Part shown: positions 53,678 through 63,300 of the stretch, piece by piece
Layout of the letters: the number at the start of each line of letters is the position of its first letter
Numbering within the stretch: the first letter of the stretch is position 1
Assembly (NCBI RefSeq): GCF_002844375.1
Contig: NZ_CP024199.1
Location: forward strand, 3,016,001-3,080,000
Direction of reading: 5' to 3'
Origin: Thalassospira marina
GTDB taxonomy: Bacteria > Pseudomonadota > Alphaproteobacteria > Rhodospirillales > Thalassospiraceae
Length of the DNA stretch: 64,000 nucleotides
Made by a program: the position numbers and the translations under genes
The notes under the pieces: model-generated
What the model saw: only the letters and a program-made list of their open reading frames with translations
Told to the model about the DNA's origin: nothing
Database searches by the model: none

Positions 53678-54964
53678 TTACTCGCGCACGCGTTCAATTT
53701 TGGCACCGCAGGCCGCCAGTTTTTCTTCCAGGCGTTCATAACCGCGATCAAGGTGGTAAACACGGTTGATCACCGTTTCCCCCTCGCCCGCCAGCCCGGC
53801 CAGAACCATTGACACCGATGCACGCAGGTCGGTTGCCATAACTTCGGCACCCGAAAGCTTTGCACTGCCGCGTACGATGGCCGAACGGCCATGTACGTTA
53901 ATGTCGGCCCCCATACGGCTCAGTTCCGGGACATGCATGAAACGGTTTTCAAAAATGGTTTCCGTAATCATCGATGCGCCATTGGCAACCGTCATCAGGG
54001 CCATGAACTGCGCCTGCATATCGGTCGGAAAACCGGGGTATGGTTCGGTCATAACATCCACCCCTTTCAGGGTGGCGCGGTTGCCGCGCACGATCATGCC
54101 GTCTTCGGTTTCGGTAATTTCAATACCGGCTTCCTTCAGCGCATCAATCAACGAGCTGATCAGCGCAACACGCGTACCAACCAGTTCGATTTCGCCGCCG
54201 GTAATGGCCGCAGCAATGGCATAGGTGCCGGTTTCAATACGGTCCGGCACAACGGAATATTCTGCGCCATGCAGGCGCGGCTTGCCGGTAATTTTCAGGG
54301 TATCGGTGCCAATGCCTTCAATTTCGGCCCCCATCGCCACCAGGCAATGCGCCAGATCGGCAACTTCGGGTTCGCGTGCGGCATTGGCAATGGTGGTGAC
54401 ACCATCGGCCAGGGACGCTGCCATAATGGCATTTTCCGTCGCACCAACAGAGACCTGTGGGAACAGGATATGCCCACCCTTAAGGCCTTCGGGCGCCCGT
54501 GCCTCGATATAACCTTCGGTCAAATGGATTTCAGCACCCATCGCTTCAAGCGCCTTAAGGTGCAGGTCAACCGGCCGGTTGCCAATGGCGCAACCACCGG
54601 GCAGCGATACGCGCGCAATACCACAGCGCGCCACCAGCGGCCCCAGCACCAGGACCGATGCCCGCATTTTACGAACCAGATCATAAGGTGCGGTTGTCGA
54701 TGCGATTTCCTTTGCCTGCATGTCCAGCACGCGGCCGGTATGCCCGCCATTGGGGGCATTGCCATCCATATGCAATGCCACGCCGTGCTGGCTTAACAAT
54801 TTTGCCATCGACGTAATGTCATCAAGATGGGGCAGATTGCTTAATGTCAGGGTTTCTTCGGTCAGAAGGGCGGCAGCCATCAGCGGAAGGGCGGCATTCT
54901 TGGCCCCGCCAATTGCGATTTTGCCCTGCAAGCGGCGGCCACCGGAAATCTTGATCTTGTCCAT
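53678..54964 (-). CDS. murA: UDP-N-acetylglucosamine 1-carboxyvinyltransferase
   Basis: First committed step of peptidoglycan precursor synthesis, the fosfomycin target. 428 residues. Lys of the active site is in GGAKNAALPLMAAAL (near residue 22), and the reactive Cys is present in RVSLPGGCAIGNRP (near residue 117), so it should be fosfomycin-sensitive. GAGG before the ATG. It lies between dcd and hisG on the same strand. Confidence 0.97.
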   Translation of the reverse strand: MDKIKISGGRRLQGKIAIGGAKNAALPLMAAALLTEETLTLSNLPHLDDITSMAKLLSQHGVALHMDGNAPNGGHTGRVLDMQAKEIASTTAPYDLVRKMRASVLVLGPLVARCGIARVSLPGGCAIGNRPVDLHLKALEAMGAEIHLTEGYIEARAPEGLKGGHILFPQVSVGATENAIMAASLADGVTTIANAAREPEVADLAHCLVAMGAEIEGIGTDTLKITGKPRLHGAEYSVVPDRIETGTYAIAAAITGGEIELVGTRVALISSLIDALKEAGIEITETEDGMIVRGNRATLKGVDVMTEPYPGFPTDMQAQFMALMTVANGASMITETIFENRFMHVPELSRMGADINVHGRSAIVRGSAKLSGAEVMATDLRASVSMVLAGLAGEGETVINRVYHLDRGYERLEEKLAACGAKIERVRE

Positions 54965-55023
54965 TCAATCCTCGTTAAACCGTGCGATGCACGGCGTGCT
55001 TATCTGGGTGCTTTGCTACGCGA

Positions 55024-55578
55024 TTACAGGCGCGGCAGGGTCACACCTTTTTGTCCCATATATTTTCCGGCGCGATCGGCATATGACGTGTCACATTCCG
55101 CTTCGGCCTTCAGAAAAATAAACTGGCACGCCCCTTCATTGGCATAAATGCGGGCCGGAAGCGGCGTGGTATTTGAAAATTCCAGCGTCACATGCCCTTC
55201 CCATTCCGGTTCAAGCGGCGTGACATTGACGATGATGCCGCAACGGGCATAGGTCGATTTCCCAAGGCAAATAACCAGCGTGTCGCGCGGAATACGGAAA
55301 TATTCAACCGTGCGCGCCAGGGCAAAACTGTTGGGCGGAATAACGCAAACATCGGTTTTACGGTTCACAAATCCCTGGTCGGAAAATTCCTTGGGATCAA
55401 CCACCGCCGAATCGACATTGGTGAAAATCTTGAACTCGTCTGCCACCCGGGCATCATAGCCATAGGAACTGACACCATAGGAAATGACGCCATCACGTTT
55501 GAAACCATCAACAAATGGCTCAATCATGCCTTTTTCCTGCGCCATCTGGCGTATCCAGTGATCCGGCCTTACCGACAT
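55024..55578 (-). CDS. dcd: dCTP deaminase
   Basis: Deaminates dCTP to dUTP for thymidylate supply. 184 residues, family length. The conserved core (SSYGYDARVADEFKIF), the substrate region (CLGKSTYARCGIIVNVTPLE) and the catalytic Glu in LEPEWEGHVTLEFSN are present. GGAGG before the ATG. A trimeric mono-functional enzyme is expected. Confidence 0.96.
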   Translation of the reverse strand: MSVRPDHWIRQMAQEKGMIEPFVDGFKRDGVISYGVSSYGYDARVADEFKIFTNVDSAVVDPKEFSDQGFVNRKTDVCVIPPNSFALARTVEYFRIPRDTLVICLGKSTYARCGIIVNVTPLEPEWEGHVTLEFSNTTPLPARIYANEGACQFIFLKAEAECDTSYADRAGKYMGQKGVTLPRL

Positions 55579-55755
55579 GTTCCCACCTCCGCCAAAACGA
55601 ATTTCGATACCAACAAGGTTTTACCCGCCCCAGCCCTGCAAGATCAACCAGACGATGCTTTTATCCGCCGCAAAGCCTGCTTTTTTCTGCATTCCGGCCC
55701 TTTTGCCCCGGCTTCTGCGCAAAATCACGGGCATCAGCGGGTTTTAGGGCAGCGT

Positions 55756-55926
55756 TTATTTTGCGTCTTCGTCGCCAATTTGGGCAGCGTCATCATTTGT
55801 CGGTTCTTCCTTGCGCCCGCGTTGCTGCTGTTTGCGGCGGGCCAGATTGGCGCGCAATGCCTCGGCTTCGCGTTTCAAACGTTCAGGGGAAGGGATGGGT
55901 TTGGCCTGTTTTTTCTTTTCAGTCAT
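55756..55926 (-). CDS. small basic conserved-looking protein (56 residues)
   Basis: An ATG at 55926 opens a 56-codon frame: MTEKKKQAKPIPSPERLKRE, then a helical Ala/Leu/Arg-rich middle (AEALRANLARRKQQQRGRK) and an acidic tail ending GDEDAK. It has a purely hydrophilic, helix-prone composition with clear codon structure. Small proteins with this R/K/A/L pattern are common in alphaproteobacteria, with no known function. Nucleic-acid binding is a guess from charge only. Confidence 0.6.
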   Translation of the reverse strand: MTEKKKQAKPIPSPERLKREAEALRANLARRKQQQRGRKEEPTNDDAAQIGDEDAK

Positions 55927-56099
55927 GGTCATTTCTGGTCGTTGAACGGGTCGGAAACAAGCAGGTCAATCCGCGCGAAACATACACCGGAAGGTGGCAA
56001 AATAACGACGATCGGACGCCAGTTAAAAAAGGTGCATATTTCGGGCTTGACCAGACGCTAGGCAGTAGCCTATAACCCGCCCGCACCGCAAGGGTTCTT

Positions 56100-56174
<75 letters not shown>

Positions 56175-56199
56175 TTTGCCCGAAACCGGCCTGTTACAG

Positions 56200-56274
<75 letters not shown>

Positions 56275-56723
56275 TTTTCCAGACATTCCCGTTTTTTCGT
56301 TCGCACTGATGGCTTTGCCATTGGTGAGAAATCTGCGTTCACAGGGCTGCATTACGCAGCACGAATTTGGTCAGAAATGCCCCTGCATATCCTGCTTGCC
56401 AATAACGGCCATCACCTCGACCGTCTCACACATCACACGATAATAGACGCTGTGAACACCACAAACGCATCACCAGCTAATCACAATCAGCGCTGACTGG
56501 CTTCACACCGCGCAACTGAACGGATGCAAATCCGACCAAACTGAATAATAATAAAATCGCTGCGGCATCTTTTTCCTACACTTTGGGCCGGGTCGGTAAT
56601 TTTGCCTCCTCCATTCGCAGTATTGCCCATGAATCCCCCTCTAAAATCAGATGCTCACCCAGCCTGAACGGGCATGATATTTGCTGATTTCTGCCAGCTT
56701 CACTGTTTGGGAAAGGCGGGATC
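56275..56723. other. intergenic stretch after the tRNA-Thr pair
   Basis: About 450 bases with no intact gene. It holds the decayed ParE-like fragment on the minus strand and AT-rich sequence around 56540-56580. No integrase or repeated tRNA end was seen. Confidence 0.5.
56371..56469 (-). pseudogene. C-terminal remnant of a RelE/ParE-type toxin
   Basis: A 32-codon piece reads GVHSVYYRVMCETVEVMAVI and ends GKQDMQGHF plus stop, like the C-terminus of ParE/RelE toxins (HxIYYRV...VEVxxILHxRMDxxRHL). A stop codon precedes it in the same frame, and no start or antitoxin gene is found. A frameshifted LRGVKPVS-like segment lies just upstream. It is probably a dead toxin gene. The match is short, so confidence is low. 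Confidence 0.4.
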
Positions 56724-57566
56724 ATGTCTGTCATCGAATCTGCGACCAGTGCCTATTTTGCTGCGACACAATCGGGGAACGGCGCAACGGCGGGTAACGA
56801 CGCCAGCTTTACTGCAAATTTTGATTTCAGCGAAGACATGTATTCAGACCCGGCGATGCGGCCCTATCTGGAACAGTATTACGAAAAGGCCTATGCCCCG
56901 ATGCGCGAGCGCATTGCCGCCATGCGCGAAACCGCGCAGGACCCAATAACCGTCACCGGGCCGGATGGAACGGTTGCGACAGAGCTTTCAGCAGACCAAT
57001 ATGAAAGAATGATCCCCAGCTATGATAAATGGCTGGAAATGCAGCAGCAGTTTTCACCCTTTGATTTTGAACAGCAGCAGGCTGCCATGCTGGAACATGC
57101 AAAGCAGTCAGCGGCAACGCTGGAAGCCAACAACCCGGATTCGCAATCCGATGTCCGGGTTGTCTTTTCCAATGGCGATCAGATTTTGGGCTATATGGAT
57201 AAAGCTGGCGGGGTTGCCATGCATAGTGGCGGTTATGCCCTGCAAAGCATTGTTCAGAAAGCCAATGACATGGGCCTGCGCGGCCAGGCCCGCGAGGATT
57301 ACATCACACGTGAAGGCACCAAGGCCCTGTCAAAGCAATATCCGCAACTGGCCGTCAGCCACTACAGCGATGAAACCGCCCCGACCCGGCGCGAATTTTC
57401 GCAAAAATGGTATCCCAACCACGATATCGACCGAAACTATGCCACCGCGCTAAGCGACGCGCGCGAAAACCTGTCGCAGCAACAGGCCCACTATGACCGT
57501 ATCCAGGCCAATATGCGCGACATGCAGAACTTCCTGCTTGGTTTGATGGAACAGGATGCGGCCTAA
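56724..57566 (+). CDS. hypothetical protein (280 residues)
   Basis: I do not recognise the family. The protein begins MSVIESATSAYFAATQSGNG, is rich in Gln, Ala, Asp and Tyr, and has no signal peptide or membrane segment. Residues 45-75 and 220-275 look helical, the last part possibly coiled-coil (ENLSQQQAHYDRIQANMRDM). A more ordered middle has VRVVFSNGDQILGYMDKAG. AAGGCGGG lies before the ATG. Base and codon use look like the neighbours. It is convergent with the epimerase gene and one gene away from a SprA-like gene with similarly Ala/Gln-rich termini, which may hint at a shared role. Confidence 0.75.
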   Translation: MSVIESATSAYFAATQSGNGATAGNDASFTANFDFSEDMYSDPAMRPYLEQYYEKAYAPMRERIAAMRETAQDPITVTGPDGTVATELSADQYERMIPSYDKWLEMQQQFSPFDFEQQQAAMLEHAKQSAATLEANNPDSQSDVRVVFSNGDQILGYMDKAGGVAMHSGGYALQSIVQKANDMGLRGQAREDYITREGTKALSKQYPQLAVSHYSDETAPTRREFSQKWYPNHDIDRNYATALSDARENLSQQQAHYDRIQANMRDMQNFLLGLMEQDAA

Positions 57567-57596
57567 AACCTTTGCTGTCGAAAAACCATCCCCAAA

Positions 57597-57635
57597 ACAA
57601 AAAAGGCACGGTTGCAGTCCCTGCAACCGTGCCTT
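57597..57635 (-). terminator. strong terminator between convergent genes
   Basis: A 15-bp stem (57603-57617 with 57621-57635) and three-base loop. The T-run is on the minus strand (complement of 57597-57604), serving the epimerase gene. Confidence 0.9.
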
Positions 57636-57657
57636 GGCACATTAAAGGCAGATAAAG

Positions 57658-58689
57658 TTATCCGTAAAACTCGCGATACCAGTCAACAAAATTGCCAATG
57701 CCGGTTTCGATAGATGTTTCGGGCTTGAAGCCCACCGCATCAATCAGCGCATCAACATCGGCATAGGTTGCCGGGACGTCACCGGGCTGCATTGGCAGCA
57801 GGTTTTTCTGCGCTTTTTGGCCCAGTTTTTCTTCCAGCGTTTCGATCATATGCATCAGTTCGACCGGGCTGTTATTGCCGATATTAAACACCCGATACGG
57901 GGCAGAGCTGCTGGCCGGGTCCGGTTTTGCCGGGTTCCAATTCGGGTTGGGCTGGGCAATGGTGGAAATGCAGCGATAAACGCCTTCAACAATATCGTCG
58001 ATATAGGTGAAATCGCGACGCATTTTGCCTTCGTTAAACACATCAATCGGCCGACCTTCAAGGATAGCCTTGGTAAACAGAAACAGCGCCATGTCTGGGC
58101 GGCCCCACGGACCATAAACGGTGAAAAAGCGCAGGCCCGTTGTCGGCAGGCGGTAAAGATGGCTGTAGGTATGCGCCATCAATTCATTGGCCTTTTTCGA
58201 TGCCGCATACAGGCTGATCGGGTGATCGACATTGTGATGCACGGAAAAGGGCATTTCCGTATTCATGCCATAGACCGAACTGCTCGACGCATAAACCAGA
58301 TGCTTCACGCCGTTATGGCGGCAGCCTTCAAGAATATTGGTAAAACCCTGCAGGTTGGAATCGATATAGGCATGCGGATTGGTCAGCGAATAACGCACAC
58401 CCGCCTGTGCAGCAAGGTTCACGACATAAACCGGTTTCTCGGTGGCAAACAGATCGGCAATGCCTTCGCGGTTTTCCAGATCCATACGGACCAGGCGAAA
58501 ACCCTCGCGCGCTTCAAGGCGCTTTACCCGCGCTTCCTTGAGCGTGACATCATAATAGTCATTAACATTATCAAGGCCGAGCACCGTGTTACCCTGATCG
58601 AGCAACTTGTGGCTGAGATGCGATCCGATAAAACCTGCCGCCCCGGTGACAAGCACGGTTTCATTGGCAGGAATAACAAACGAATTCAT
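57658..58689 (-). CDS. UDP-glucuronate 4-epimerase (NAD-dependent epimerase/dehydratase)
   Basis: 343 residues from the ATG at 58689 (AGGG upstream). An extended SDR: VTGAAGFIGSHLS at the N-terminus, YASSSSVYG, catalytic Tyr/Lys in SLYAASKKANELMAHTYSH, and RFFTVYGPWGRPDMALFLF, which is typical of UDP-glucuronate to UDP-galacturonate epimerases (LspL/CapI type). It makes a sugar donor for capsule or LPS. No glycosyltransferase genes are adjacent, which is unusual for this family. Confidence 0.92.
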   Translation of the reverse strand: MNSFVIPANETVLVTGAAGFIGSHLSHKLLDQGNTVLGLDNVNDYYDVTLKEARVKRLEAREGFRLVRMDLENREGIADLFATEKPVYVVNLAAQAGVRYSLTNPHAYIDSNLQGFTNILEGCRHNGVKHLVYASSSSVYGMNTEMPFSVHHNVDHPISLYAASKKANELMAHTYSHLYRLPTTGLRFFTVYGPWGRPDMALFLFTKAILEGRPIDVFNEGKMRRDFTYIDDIVEGVYRCISTIAQPNPNWNPAKPDPASSSAPYRVFNIGNNSPVELMHMIETLEEKLGQKAQKNLLPMQPGDVPATYADVDALIDAVGFKPETSIETGIGNFVDWYREFYG

Positions 58690-58975
58690 ATGAAATACCC
58701 TGTTTTTCGGTCTCGCCACGGCTGATCCGGCCAAAATCCGGCGCTGGTGCCAACGGCAATATGGTCGGGCAATACCTGCCCATCTGGAAAATTGCATTCT
58801 GATCTAACAGCGCCCCATGGAAGGTGCAAGCTTTTGGCGCGATCAATGCCAATATGCCCCGCCAAAAGGACGGGCGCGGCATGTGTTCACCGTCACAAGA
58901 CTTTCGGGCAAAAATGCGCTATGGTTGTATAAGTTCGATTTTACCCTGATAGCAGACAAAGGTTTCCTGGCGATC

Positions 58976-59938
58976 ATGATGGGCGCAGGTGGTGTCGTTA
59001 CCAACGCACGTGGCGGGCAGTTGGGCATTGTGCTCAATGTTCGTGAAATCGCGCGCACGGCCAACGGCGATATACTGAGCGAATATGAAGCCGTTGAAGT
59101 TGGGTCATCGGGCCAGAATGGTGGTTCGGGTGCCTATGGCGGCATCAATGCCGGGCACACCCGCCCTGTTCACGCCAGCACCCTGACAGCCGCACAGGCC
59201 CGCGAAGGCGGCATTTCCAACGCCGAATACCAAAAGGCACGCGAAGCGGCCAATCATAATGGTGCAGGCGGCACCAATGATGCCGCCAAAACACTTTCGG
59301 AAATGAGCGACGGCGAAAGGGCCGAAGTCGCCCGCCTGCAGGCACGCGATTCCGCGGTCAAACAGGAAGAAAAAGGCCATGCCGCCGCTGCCGGGCAATA
59401 TGCATCCGCCCCGCAATATCAATATACCATCGGCCCGGATGGCAAGGCCTATGCCATTGGCGGGCATGTCGATGTCAGCATCAATTCACAGGGCGGTTCA
59501 GCAGACAATAACCGCTCAGCCCTGGCAGCGTTGCAAAATGCGGCACTGTCGCCCAATGCGCCATCGGGTGCGGACCTGGCGGCCTTCCGCCAGGCGACAA
59601 TGGCCCTAGGTGCCAGCGCCCAGCAACAAACAGAATCCGGCAGTTCAACCAGCAATACGGCCGATGCGGTGCCGGGTGAAATTTCGCCAACCGGTGAAAC
59701 CAGCGATGCAGTTGCCAGCACAGTGGAAAGTTCCGGCGGGGCAAATGCCATTTATGATGCCAATGACGCCTTGAATGCCAATCGCCGCCAGCAGGCACTT
59801 GATGCCTATGATCAGGCAGCTGGTTCACCTGATCGTGCGCGCGAAGCATTTGAAAACGAATCCCTTTTTGCTGCTATCGCAACAACAAATGCAAATTCGC
59901 GCTATGAACGCGGATCATTTTTCAACTCCAACGCGTAA
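58976..59938 (+). CDS. SprA-related family protein with a degenerate metalloprotease motif
   Basis: 320 residues from the ATG at 58976; the frame is open to 58817, so the start is uncertain. Residues 105-210 match the SprA-related / putative metalloprotease CJM1_0395 family: LSEMSDGERAEVARLQARDS, GQYASAPQYQYTIGPDGK, AYAIGGHVDVSI and LSPNAPSGADLAAFRQA. The zinc motif HExxH reads EEKGH (131-135), losing the first His. The N- and C-termini are Gly/Ala/Ser-rich and probably disordered. No signal peptide is seen. A -10-like TATAAG lies at 58928-58933. Confidence 0.8.
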   Translation: MMGAGGVVTNARGGQLGIVLNVREIARTANGDILSEYEAVEVGSSGQNGGSGAYGGINAGHTRPVHASTLTAAQAREGGISNAEYQKAREAANHNGAGGTNDAAKTLSEMSDGERAEVARLQARDSAVKQEEKGHAAAAGQYASAPQYQYTIGPDGKAYAIGGHVDVSINSQGGSADNNRSALAALQNAALSPNAPSGADLAAFRQATMALGASAQQQTESGSSTSNTADAVPGEISPTGETSDAVASTVESSGGANAIYDANDALNANRRQQALDAYDQAAGSPDRAREAFENESLFAAIATTNANSRYERGSFFNSNA

Positions 59939-60235
59939 CCCCTAAGGGTAAGGGTCGATTCTGGCCCTCAATCTGCGACTTCCCTATACCATTACATTAT
60001 GCTGATGTTGAAGAAGCTGATTTTCTTTAGGTTTGCGCGCCGCCGTAAGTATACTCTAGCCCATCTCGTACTCTGCATCCGTTTGACAGCGGTCCGGTTT
60101 TATTTAATTCTGCGGTCGCACTTGATGAAAGTGCGGCTTGGGAAAATGAACAATATCGCACTGCAAGGCACATTTCCCGGTGTTGCAGTGCCAGATATGT
60201 GGATGTAATGAATATCCGCGTATCAAAGAAAGAAT
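59939..60235. other. intergenic stretch upstream of the NarL-type regulator
   Basis: About 300 bases without a gene. TTGACA at 60083-60088 with TAATTC at 60105-60110 (16-base spacer) is a candidate promoter for the regulator. Confidence 0.45.
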
Positions 60236-60901
60236 ATGGCAAATAACATGAACATCCTGCTTGCGGACGACCACGATCTAGTCAGGGATGGCATCACGTC
60301 ATTTCTGCAAACTGCGGCACCAGATGTCACAGTTGCCCAGGCAAAAGACTTTGCCGAAGCACTGGCAATTGTGAACGGTGAGCAACCTATCGACCTGACC
60401 ATCCTTGATCTGAACATGCCGGGCATGAACGGCCTTTCCGGGCTGACTGTCATGCGGCAGAAATTCCCCGATGTTCCGGTCGTTATCCTGTCAGGGTCGG
60501 TTAAACGCAGCGATGTCTTGAATGCTCTGGAACATGGCGCATCGGGCTATCTGCCCAAAACATTGTCAGGCAAATCCCTGATCAATGCACTGCGACTGGT
60601 TCTTTCGGGTGAAAAATACATTCCCTCGGCACTGCTTGAAGATGATGGCGGCACCATTCGCCCCGGCGAAATCGACCTAGAAGGTCTGGAACCCGACAAC
60701 CCCCTGCGTCAGTTGACCAACCGCGAACGCGAAGTTTTGGCCCTGCTGACCAAAGGTCTGTCGAACAAGGAAATCGCCAAACAGCTTAGCGTGCGTGAAA
60801 TCACCGTAAAGGTGCATTTGACCGGCATTTTCAAAAAGCTGGGTGCAGCCAACCGTACCCAGGCGGTTAAAATCGCCATGCAGCTTGGCTGGGAAGCCTG
60901 A
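60236..60901 (+). CDS. NarL/FixJ-type response regulator
   Basis: 221 residues: receiver domain with ADDHD acidic pocket, Asp in LTILDLNMPGMNG and Lys in YLPKTLSG, then a LuxR-type helix-turn-helix (LTNREREVLALLTKGLSNKE). It is convergent with a hybrid histidine kinase, its most likely partner. It is a close paralogue of the regulator at 15943-16623. M5 (MNILLADDHD) is an alternative start. Confidence 0.94.
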   Translation: MANNMNILLADDHDLVRDGITSFLQTAAPDVTVAQAKDFAEALAIVNGEQPIDLTILDLNMPGMNGLSGLTVMRQKFPDVPVVILSGSVKRSDVLNALEHGASGYLPKTLSGKSLINALRLVLSGEKYIPSALLEDDGGTIRPGEIDLEGLEPDNPLRQLTNREREVLALLTKGLSNKEIAKQLSVREITVKVHLTGIFKKLGAANRTQAVKIAMQLGWEA

Positions 60902-60933
60902 TCAGGATTTTCCTGATGCAATAATCCCGATGC

Positions 60934-60968
60934 AAAAAAGCAGGCCCCAAAACGGCGCCTGCTTTTTT
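60934..60968. terminator. bidirectional terminator between regulator and kinase
   Basis: A 12-bp stem (60934-60945 with 60957-60968) with A/T runs at both ends, between convergent genes. Confidence 0.9.
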
Positions 60969-61023
60969 ATTGCCCGCAATCAGATCAAACATCTGTCGAC
61001 CAAACAATTACGCGACAGCAGGT

Positions 61024-62994
61024 TTAACCGCCGATATCAAGCGCCTGTACCAATTCATCGACAATGGCGTGAAGTTCCTTAAGGTCGAGCGGCTTTGCCA
61101 TAACCATAACGGGCGCATCGTCACCAGTATCATGGGGCATTTCCGCATCTCCGGGATGGCCCGTCATCACAATAACCGGGATCATCGGGTTGCGTTCGCG
61201 CATCTGCCGGATAAGCTGGTTGCCATCCATTTGTGGCATGCGGATATCAGTAATCAGGATGTCGGGTGTGATCACCCCGGCAATGGCAAGGGCATCGGCC
61301 CCGTCATTGGCCGCACTGACGGCATAGCCCTGCCCTTCAAGATAGGCCGAAATAATGTCCATGGCGTCGACTTCGTCGTCCACCACCATGATGCGGATGT
61401 TGCCCCGCCGCGCGACCTTATCTGGGTCGCTGTGATATCGCTGGCAATAGGCGCCATCAACATCATCAAGCAAAGGTGCTTCGATGGTTTTGCCAATATT
61501 GACGGCAGGCAGAATTATTTCAAAACAGGCGCCATCACCTTCGTTGCGGGCTTCAATTTCGCCGCCCATCCCCTCGACAATGCCATAGCTGACAGAAAGG
61601 CCGAGCCCGGTGCCCTTCCCCACATCCTTGGTGGTGAAAAAGGGATGAAAAATCAGATCAATCGCATCCTGCGGAATACCACCGCCATTGTCATTTACAG
61701 CGATACGCAGCAATTCATTTTCCGCATCCACCGTGGCGGTAACACGAATAAGCCCACCTGTGCTGCCAAAATCTTCGTGGCTCTCCACAATGGCATCGCG
61801 CGAATTGGTCAGCATATTGACCAACACCTGTTCAAGCTGCACCAAACGCCCGGAAACCTGGCAAGGGATGGAAGATATCACCACATCCATGGCAATGCCC
61901 GCCAGGTGGCAATCGTGTTCCACCATGTTAACAGCGCGTTCCACCGCCTGCATTGGCTCAAACAGTTCAAAATCATCTTCGTCAGGGCGGCTATAAACCC
62001 GCAAATGCCGGATGATTTCGGCCATGCGTTCTGTCTGCCCGCTGATCAGTTCCAGTTTTTCGCGCTGAAAGGCCGGCGAAACCATATCCATTTCATATTG
62101 CAGCGCGCAGGTATCTGCCGCCATGCGAATAACATTTAACGGCTGGTTCATTTCATGGGCCACCGATGCCGCCATTTCACCCAGGGTCGCCAGCTTGGAT
62201 GTTTGCACAAGCTGACGTTCGATTTTGCGCTTTTCGGTAACGTCCTCCGCCACAATCAGCATGGCCGGTGCGCCTTCATGGGTAAAGGCCATGGCGGAAA
62301 CTTCCAGTTCCACCGAAACACCATCGGTACGGCGGCACAAAACCACAAAATCCGCCCGCCCGTTATAGCCCCTTGCATAACGGTCAATATGCTCTTCGGC
62401 AATTTCGCGGCTGTCGGGCAATAACAGGTCAAAAATGCTCATACCCGTGACGGTATCGGCATCATCAAAACCCAAAATGCTCAACCCCTGCCGGTTGACA
62501 TAGGAAATCGTCTCGCCGCTTAAAACGGCAATCAGTTCGGGGGCAAGCTCAACCAGCTTGCGATAGCGTTCCTCGCTTTCCTTCAATGCCTGTTCGGACC
62601 GTGACCGTTCAATGGCATAGCGGATCGAGCGGCGGATCATGCGCCCGTCGGGAAATTCCTTGGTCAGGTAATCTTCTGCACCATGTTGAAGGGCATCAAA
62701 GGCCAGTTCTTCGTCCTTATGCCCGGTCAGCACCACAATGGGCACCCTGCCATCGGCATCGCGGATGCGGCTGATGGTCTGCACACCGGATGAATCCGGC
62801 AATGTCAGGTCCAGCAGCACCACATCAAACCGCTTTTCCGGTGTGGGTGCCGATAACAGCTCCAGCGCACCGGCAAGATTGATGCGGTGTTCGATATCAA
62901 AGGTCTCGCCGGCTTCTTCCAGCAAGGTCTGCACCAGAAAGGCATCACCCGGGTTATCTTCGACCAGCAAAATGCGAAAACGGTTTTCGTTCAT
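61024..62994 (-). CDS. hybrid sensor histidine kinase, REC-PAS-HisKA-HATPase-REC
   Basis: 656 residues, no membrane segment, so cytoplasmic. Order: N-terminal receiver (about 1-125, Asp in VVLLDLTLPDSSG), PAS (about 140-260), HisKA with the phospho-accepting His in ASVAHEMNQPLNVIR, HATPase with NDNGGGIPQDAIDLI and GKGTGLGLSVSYGIVEG, and a C-terminal receiver (Asp in ILITDIRMPQMDG, Lys in MVMAKPLDL). A receiver at each end suggests input from another kinase and a phosphorelay output. The convergent NarL-type protein is a likely target. Confidence 0.94.
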   Translation of the reverse strand: MNENRFRILLVEDNPGDAFLVQTLLEEAGETFDIEHRINLAGALELLSAPTPEKRFDVVLLDLTLPDSSGVQTISRIRDADGRVPIVVLTGHKDEELAFDALQHGAEDYLTKEFPDGRMIRRSIRYAIERSRSEQALKESEERYRKLVELAPELIAVLSGETISYVNRQGLSILGFDDADTVTGMSIFDLLLPDSREIAEEHIDRYARGYNGRADFVVLCRRTDGVSVELEVSAMAFTHEGAPAMLIVAEDVTEKRKIERQLVQTSKLATLGEMAASVAHEMNQPLNVIRMAADTCALQYEMDMVSPAFQREKLELISGQTERMAEIIRHLRVYSRPDEDDFELFEPMQAVERAVNMVEHDCHLAGIAMDVVISSIPCQVSGRLVQLEQVLVNMLTNSRDAIVESHEDFGSTGGLIRVTATVDAENELLRIAVNDNGGGIPQDAIDLIFHPFFTTKDVGKGTGLGLSVSYGIVEGMGGEIEARNEGDGACFEIILPAVNIGKTIEAPLLDDVDGAYCQRYHSDPDKVARRGNIRIMVVDDEVDAMDIISAYLEGQGYAVSAANDGADALAIAGVITPDILITDIRMPQMDGNQLIRQMRERNPMIPVIVMTGHPGDAEMPHDTGDDAPVMVMAKPLDLKELHAIVDELVQALDIGG

Positions 62995-63300
62995 CTGTCC
63001 GACATCCCAAAGCAGCTATGCCATACCGGTAAATCTGCCGGTCAGCCCGTTTTATAAATCTGGCCCAAACCCGAAGGCAGGTCGCCCTATATTGCGAATT
63101 TACGAAGCCATCAGCAACCCATACAGGTGGCGAGGTGCCATGAACAACCTGCCATCGCACGGCAAATTGTATCACGGCACATCATTACCTGCGGCAATAT
63201 TATCGACCCAAGTCATTGAAACCAGACTTTAAATGGGAACGCAATCTTATCCGTCCGACGCGGGTTAAGCCTTATATGCGCCCAAATTCCCGTTTGGTGA
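62995..63300. other. intergenic stretch between kinase and oxidoreductase genes
   Basis: About 305 bases with no gene I can support. It should contain the promoter of the kinase gene, but I could not fix the elements. No terminator for the downstream-facing oxidoreductase gene was clear. Confidence 0.4.
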
